Below are positions 59,235 to 64,000 of a stretch of DNA of 64,000 nt, piece after piece. The stretch's first letter is position 1. Each line of letters opens with the position of its first letter. The notes under the pieces were generated by a model that saw nothing but the letters and a program-made list of their open reading frames with translations, did no database searches and was not told where the DNA came from. Made by a program: the position numbers and the translations under genes. The stretch is from Alistipes sp. (GTDB lineage: Bacteria > Bacteroidota > Bacteroidia > Bacteroidales > Rikenellaceae): contig JAIDUZ010000017.1 in NCBI GenBank assembly GCA_029059935.1, positions 1-64,000 of the forward strand, given 5' to 3'.

Positions 59235-60914
59235 TCAGCGGCCTTGTTTCTCCTGTTCGGCAGCCGGAGCCGCATTTCCGTTCTCCTTCTTGCCGCGGTT
59301 GTAGAGGAAGCGTTTGATTTTCTGCGTGGGCGTCTTCACGAACTCCTCTTTCTCTTCGACCACTTCCGAGATGCGCGAGAAGCGGCTGACCTTGGCGTTG
59401 ACGAAATCCATGATTTCCTTCTTGAGTTGTTCGGTCTTGGCTTCCCAGGCTTCTTTCTTGGTGTTCCATTCGTCGCGCCAGTCGTCTATCATGGCTTCGA
59501 TTTCGTCGCGGTTGAAGTGCACCAGGGCCACCAGGCGTCCTTCCTGTTCGGTGACGATCGAGTCGGCGATGCAGACGTGCGAGTTCAAGACGCTTTCGAT
59601 GTCTTCGGGGTAGATGTTTTCGCCGCCGGGGCCTACGATCATGTTTTTCAGACGTCCCTTGATGTAGAGCCAGCCGTCTTCGTCGAATTCGCCCAGGTCG
59701 CCCGTGCGGAACCAGCCGTCGGCGGTGAAGACTTCGGCCGTGGCTTCGGGGTTCTTGTAGTAGCCCAGCATGATGCTCGGGGTCTTGGCCACGATTTCGC
59801 CCTGCCGCGTCTCGGGGTTCACGTTTTCCAGCCGCAGCGTCACGCCCGGCGCCTGGGGGCCCGTCGAGCCCAGCCGCACCTGCGCGGGCGCGGCTCCGGC
59901 CAGCAGCGGCGCCGTCTCCGTCAGTCCGTAGCCGATGGCGTAGGGCACGCCCGATTCGAGCAGGAACTTCTCGGCTTCGCCGTCGAGTTTCGAGCCGCCG
60001 ATGCCCAGGAAGCGCAGACGCCGGCCGAAGAGCTTCATCAGTTTCTTGCCCGCCACACGGTGGAGGTAGCGGCGCGTGAAGCCGATGCGGTAGAGCAGGC
60101 GCCAGAAGCGGGTGGAGTTGAATTTGGCCAGCACCTGGTGGCGGTAGATTTTCTCGATGATCAGCGGTACGATAAGCATCACCGTGGGTCTTACGGCGCG
60201 CAGGGCCGGCATCAGGGCCGAGGCCGTGGGCGGACGGTCCATGTAGACCACGCGCGAACCCATCGAGAAGGGGTAAATCAGTCCTATCGAGCATTCGTAG
60301 GTGTGCGACAGGGGCAGTACCGAGAGGAAGACGTCGTTCGCGTCGATGGGGAATATCGACGACGAGAGCCGCACCTGGGCGCAGAGCGCCGCATGGGTGA
60401 GCATGACACCCTTGGGTTTCGACGTCGTGCCCGAGGTGTAGATGATGGCGGCCAGGTCGTCGGGCCGGGGTTCGGCCGGGGTTCCCTGGCCGTGGACATG
60501 TTGGGCGATGACGCCCAGGTTCTTGGTGCGGACCACTACGTTGAGCCGGTCGATGGTCTCCTTGGAGAGTTTGGTGAAGAGTTTGTCGGAGACCAGCAGG
60601 GCCTTGGCTTCGGAGTGGCTGATGATCATGTCGAGTTCTTCGCCCGAGAAGTCGGGGAGAATCGGCACCACCACCATGCCGGCCGAGACCACGGCGAAGT
60701 AGCAGATGCCCCAGTTGGGCATGCTGCTGCTCAGCAGGGCCACCTTGTCGCCGGCCGAGAGACCGGCTCCGGTGAGTATCTGTTGTACCTTTTCGATGCG
60801 GCGGCCCGCTTCGGCGTAGGTGACGTCGTCGCCCTCGAACATCGAGAATGCCGTGCGCGACGCGAATTGTTCCACGCTGTTGCGAACCAGTTCGCAAAGT
60901 GTATTGAATGTCAT
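59235..60914 (-). CDS. AMP-dependent long-chain acyl-CoA synthetase
   Basis: IIYTSGTTSKPKGVMLTHAAL; YGLTETAPLLAG; GWFRTGDLGEFDEDGWLYIKGRLKNMIVGPGGENIYPEDIE. Confidence 0.96.
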   Translation of the reverse strand: MTFNTLCELVRNSVEQFASRTAFSMFEGDDVTYAEAGRRIEKVQQILTGAGLSAGDKVALLSSSMPNWGICYFAVVSAGMVVVPILPDFSGEELDMIISHSEAKALLVSDKLFTKLSKETIDRLNVVVRTKNLGVIAQHVHGQGTPAEPRPDDLAAIIYTSGTTSKPKGVMLTHAALCAQVRLSSSIFPIDANDVFLSVLPLSHTYECSIGLIYPFSMGSRVVYMDRPPTASALMPALRAVRPTVMLIVPLIIEKIYRHQVLAKFNSTRFWRLLYRIGFTRRYLHRVAGKKLMKLFGRRLRFLGIGGSKLDGEAEKFLLESGVPYAIGYGLTETAPLLAGAAPAQVRLGSTGPQAPGVTLRLENVNPETRQGEIVAKTPSIMLGYYKNPEATAEVFTADGWFRTGDLGEFDEDGWLYIKGRLKNMIVGPGGENIYPEDIESVLNSHVCIADSIVTEQEGRLVALVHFNRDEIEAMIDDWRDEWNTKKEAWEAKTEQLKKEIMDFVNAKVSRFSRISEVVEEKEEFVKTPTQKIKRFLYNRGKKENGNAAPAAEQEKQGR

Positions 60915-61014
60915 AACGTTACGCTTTTGGTGAATGCCCGCAGGCATGCAAAAGTTCGGTGCAAACTTACGAATTTCCGCTTAAAAATCACTATTTTTGG
61001 CGTAAAATATCATC

Positions 61015-61938
61015 ATGCTCGTCCGTCAGACCATCAAAAAACTTGCCGCCGAAGCGGGGTTCGACCTCTGCGGGGTGGCGCCGTGCCGCCATTTGGCCGA
61101 CAGCGAGCGGCGGTTCCGTGCGTGGCTGGCCGAGGGGCGCCAGGCTTCGCTGGGTTATATGGAGCGCAATGCCGAGAAGCGCTTCGACCCCCGGCTGTTG
61201 GTCGAGGGGGCCCGTACGGCGGTGGTCTGCGCCGTGGGCTACAAGAACCGCACGGGCGAGGGCTATCCGGCCGGCCACCGGGCCAAGGTGGCGTCGTATG
61301 CCTGCAACCGCGATTATCACACTACGATTCGGGAGATGTTGCTGCGGCTCTTCGACGGACTGAGGGCGCTCCATCCGCAGCTCGGCGGGCGGGCGTTCGT
61401 CGATACGGCCCCTTTGGCCGAGAAGCAGCTGGCCGTCGAGGCAGGGTTGGGTTGGATCGGGCAGCAGTCGCTGTTGGTAACGCCCCGGCTGGGTACCTAT
61501 GTGTTGTTGGGCGAACTGTTGCTGTGCGACGAGGCCGACAGCTACGATGCTCCGCTGGCGGGTGCCGGTTGCGGAAATTGCCGTGTTTGCGTCGATTCCT
61601 GCCCGACCGGAGCCGTCGGCCCTGACCGTACGATAGATGCCGGGCGCTGCATCTCGTGCCACACCATCGAGCGCGAGCCGGCCGCGGGAGTCGACCTCCA
61701 CGGGTGGATTTTCGGTTGCGACGAGTGCCAGAGCCGTTGTCCCTACAACCGGCGGGCGCCTCTCCATGTCCATCCGGCTTTCGACCCGCTTTTCGACCCG
61801 GCGGCCATGACGCCGGACGAGTGGCTCGGGCTGACCGACGGGGAGTTCGACCGCCGTTTCGGCGCCACGCCGCTCACCCGCAGCGGCCGGGAGCGTATCT
61901 GCCGCAATATCGGCAAAGAGAAAAAGCGACTTCCGTAG
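61015..61938 (+). CDS. queG: Epoxyqueuosine reductase QueG
   Basis: FVDTAPLAEKQLAVEAGLGWIGQQSLLV; CGNCRVCVDSCPTGA; CDECQSRCPYNR. Confidence 0.96.
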   Translation: MLVRQTIKKLAAEAGFDLCGVAPCRHLADSERRFRAWLAEGRQASLGYMERNAEKRFDPRLLVEGARTAVVCAVGYKNRTGEGYPAGHRAKVASYACNRDYHTTIREMLLRLFDGLRALHPQLGGRAFVDTAPLAEKQLAVEAGLGWIGQQSLLVTPRLGTYVLLGELLLCDEADSYDAPLAGAGCGNCRVCVDSCPTGAVGPDRTIDAGRCISCHTIEREPAAGVDLHGWIFGCDECQSRCPYNRRAPLHVHPAFDPLFDPAAMTPDEWLGLTDGEFDRRFGATPLTRSGRERICRNIGKEKKRLP

Positions 61939-62172
61939 ATGCTGGACGCAGCGCACGGTAAGGGCGATCGCACGTCCCGAGAAGCCATTGAGGGGATTGA
62001 CGTTGCCTGAGTTGAAGTTCAGACCGCCCGGCGAGACGCTCCCGGATGCGTGGGGCGAGGAGGCCCAGGCGTACCCGTTCGCGCCGACGGCCGTCAAGGT
62101 GCCGTCCTCACGGTTGCGGTAGCCCGTAGCAGGATTCGGGCGCAATCGCTGGATTGAATGACGCAGAGAGGG
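61937..62172 (-). pseudogene. 236-bp cassette, copy 4: headless FISUMP/C-type-lectin-like tail, overlapping the queG stop
   Basis: NPATGYRNREDGTLTAVGANGYAWASSPHASGSVSPGGLNFNSGNVNPLNGFSGRAIALTVRCVQ. Confidence 0.75.
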
Positions 62173-62387
62173 AAAAATCAATTCACAATTCAGAATTTAC
62201 AATTCACAACTTCGCGATTTAGCGAGTGTAAAGCCGAACTTGTTCGGGCTTTGCCGAGCGGGAGCGATGATGGTGCAAGCCGAGAGTTATGCCGAACTTG
62301 TTCGGACATAACCAAGGCGCAGCCCATCCAAGGCGCAGCCAGAGTCAAGACCCCGTAGGGGGGGGATTGATTTAGAATTTGTCATTC

Positions 62388-62690
62388 TGAGCAGAGCGAA
62401 GAATCTAATCTTATCGAATCGACTGAACAGATATTTCACTTCGTTCAACATGACGCTTGTTGTGAGGCTGCAAGAACCTGTTTCCTGCGTTCTCGCCCGG
62501 GCCGGCTGGGGGGCGCACCAAAGGTGCGAGCCGGCCCCGGGCGCAAGGTTTTCAACCTTGGCATCTGCTCTTCTGTTTCAAAGAGTCGGGCGCAGCCTGC
62601 GGGGCACGCCCGGCGACAGCCGGATGTTTGCGGGCCTCCGCGCCGGGAGGCTGCGGCCCGCCCCGTTAAGAACGGGGTTTTATTATTTTG
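62388..62690. repeat. Composite dispersed repeat (inverted), including a nested hairpin at 62495-62542
   Basis: Inverse of 27225-27510 and 58190-58570. Confidence 0.9.
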
Positions 62691-62784
62691 CATGTCCCGC
62701 AACTCGCATCCTGCGCCCGCACGATTCTTCGAGCTACCCTTATAGAAAAAGGATTGATTTTGAATTTTGCATTCTGAATTGTGA

Positions 62785-62930
62785 ATTGATAAACCGGCTC
62801 TGCGGCAGACTGGGATGCACAGCCGCTTTTTGCCGGCACCGGAAGCGGCGGCAAGGAGCGGCGGATTGCTGAATCTACGTGCCTCTCCGGCACAGACCGT
62901 GGTCTGGGCCGCTCCGGGCATGGGAAGTCG
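62785..62930. repeat. Hairpin + GGATTGCTGAATCT element, copy E2
   Basis: GCCGCTTtttgccggcaccggAAGCGGC ... GCGGATTGCTGAATCTACG ... CGCTCCGGGC. Confidence 0.75.
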
Positions 62931-62949
62931 CTTTTCGCTCAAAAACGCA

Positions 62950-62974
62950 ATCCCGACCTTCCGAAGGCCGGGAT
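62950..62974 (-). terminator. Rho-independent terminator of the TPR protein gene
   Basis: ATCCCGGCCTTCGGAAGGTCGGGAT then GCGTTTTTG on the minus strand. Confidence 0.7.
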
Positions 62975-62999
62975 CGCAATATTAAAATAGGTGCAGGGC

Positions 63000-63938
63000 C
63001 TACTTCGTCAGTTCGGCCAGCGCGGCGGCAGCGTTCTGCACGGCCGGGCCTGCGGTCACCTGCTTGAAGGCGGCAACGGCCTGGGGCTTCATGTCGCGGG
63101 CGTTGTAGGCGGCGCCCAGCAGGTAGTACATCAGCGACTTGTCGGCTTCTTCGGTCTGCGCGGCGGCCGCAGCCTCGCCCAGTTCGATTACCTTGGCATA
63201 GTCTTTCTTGTTGGCATAGGCCTGCAGGCGTACGTTCTGGAACAGAGCGCTCGCAGGGTTCTTCTCCAGCTGGGCGTCGGCCATGGCGATGATGCCGTCG
63301 AAATCGCCGGCCTGCTGCATGCCGGCCACCTTGTTGTTGGTGTAGAGCGCCATCATCTCGTTGGCTTTGGCCACGTCTTCGGCATACTTCGGATTGGTCT
63401 TGGCCGCTACGGCTTCGTAAATCTCCATGCCCTCGGCGTAGCTGCCCATCTCACAGTAGCTCATGGCCAGGTTGAGGGCCATCGACGTGTTGTTGGGGTC
63501 GGCCTTGTAGCCTTTGGCGAAAATCTCGGCCGCCGTGGCGTAGTCCTTGTTGTTGAAGGCTTCGCCGCCTTGTCCCTGGTAGATTTTGGCCACCCAGCCG
63601 TTGGCCTTGGCCATCTGCTGCATGTCGCCGTAGAGTTCGGCCAGTTCGGCCGACTTGGAGAAGTTGTCGAGCGCCTCTTCGTAGTTCTTCGTGCGCATGG
63701 CCGCACCGCCCAGCATGTAGTAGCACTTGGGCAGCGTCGATTTGGCCGTGGCCACCATCGTGGCCGCATCGTCGAGGTCGATGCCCTGGTCGATGACCTG
63801 CTCGAACTTGGCGGCTGCCGTGGCGAAATCCTTGGCGCCGTATGCGGCCGCCGCTTCGTTGTAGACGGAGGTTACGTCCTGCGCCGAGAGCGACACGGTC
63901 GCCAGCAGCGCGATTGCCGAAACAAACAGTTTTTTCAT
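63000..63938 (-). CDS. Exported tetratricopeptide-repeat protein
   Basis: Signal peptide MKKLFVSAIALLATVSLSAQ; repeated TPR-like units (YEEALDNFSKSAELAELYGD, YATAAEIFAKGYKADPNN). Confidence 0.85.
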   Translation of the reverse strand: MKKLFVSAIALLATVSLSAQDVTSVYNEAAAAYGAKDFATAAAKFEQVIDQGIDLDDAATMVATAKSTLPKCYYMLGGAAMRTKNYEEALDNFSKSAELAELYGDMQQMAKANGWVAKIYQGQGGEAFNNKDYATAAEIFAKGYKADPNNTSMALNLAMSYCEMGSYAEGMEIYEAVAAKTNPKYAEDVAKANEMMALYTNNKVAGMQQAGDFDGIIAMADAQLEKNPASALFQNVRLQAYANKKDYAKVIELGEAAAAAQTEEADKSLMYYLLGAAYNARDMKPQAVAAFKQVTAGPAVQNAAAALAELTK

Positions 63939-64000
63939 TATGAACAGTTTTTTGAAGTTCGTTGTTTTGCCGTCTTTCCGGACAGCGATGGAGACAAAAG

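Overview
This 64-kb window comes from a high-GC Bacteroidales chromosome. An Alistipes-like origin is inferred from codon and gene content and TAnnTTTG-type promoters, but was not tested. About 40 CDS are mostly housekeeping: typA/bipA, aroB, malic enzyme, ferredoxin-nitroreductase, ruvB, lgt, riboflavin synthase, ispE, GSCFA, SufE and DUF59, U32 peptidase, polyprenyl synthetase, ROK kinase, glutamine synthetase III, secA, Wzz and Wza-like export proteins, uvrB, dnaG, smpB, tsaB, rmuC, rpe, ABC-F, rlmB, acyl-CoA synthetase, queG. There is also one tRNA-Arg(CCG) and one cobalamin riboswitch. The unusual content lies between the genes, which carry several families of modular dispersed repeats. 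(i) Four copies of a fixed-end 235-236 bp cassette encode a headless C-terminal domain (PASGFRNNTTGAL...NPLNNINRAYGFSVRCVQ). It resembles the C-type-lectin/FISUMP-like tails targeted by diversity-generating retroelements. Two copies directly abut stop codons of housekeeping genes. (ii) At least nine nested-hairpin elements have inner and outer stems that change sequence but keep pairing. (iii) A hairpin + GGATTGCTGAATCT element occurs in three copies. (iv) A ~165 bp element occurs twice with a covarying stem. Other points of interest are a B12 riboswitch upstream of an unrecognised 144-aa protein, paired palindromic operators at a membrane-protein/wHTH operon, a 77-bp tandem array, and apparently leaderless promoter-ATG junctions. 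No reverse transcriptase, transposase, CRISPR array or rRNA operon was found in the window.
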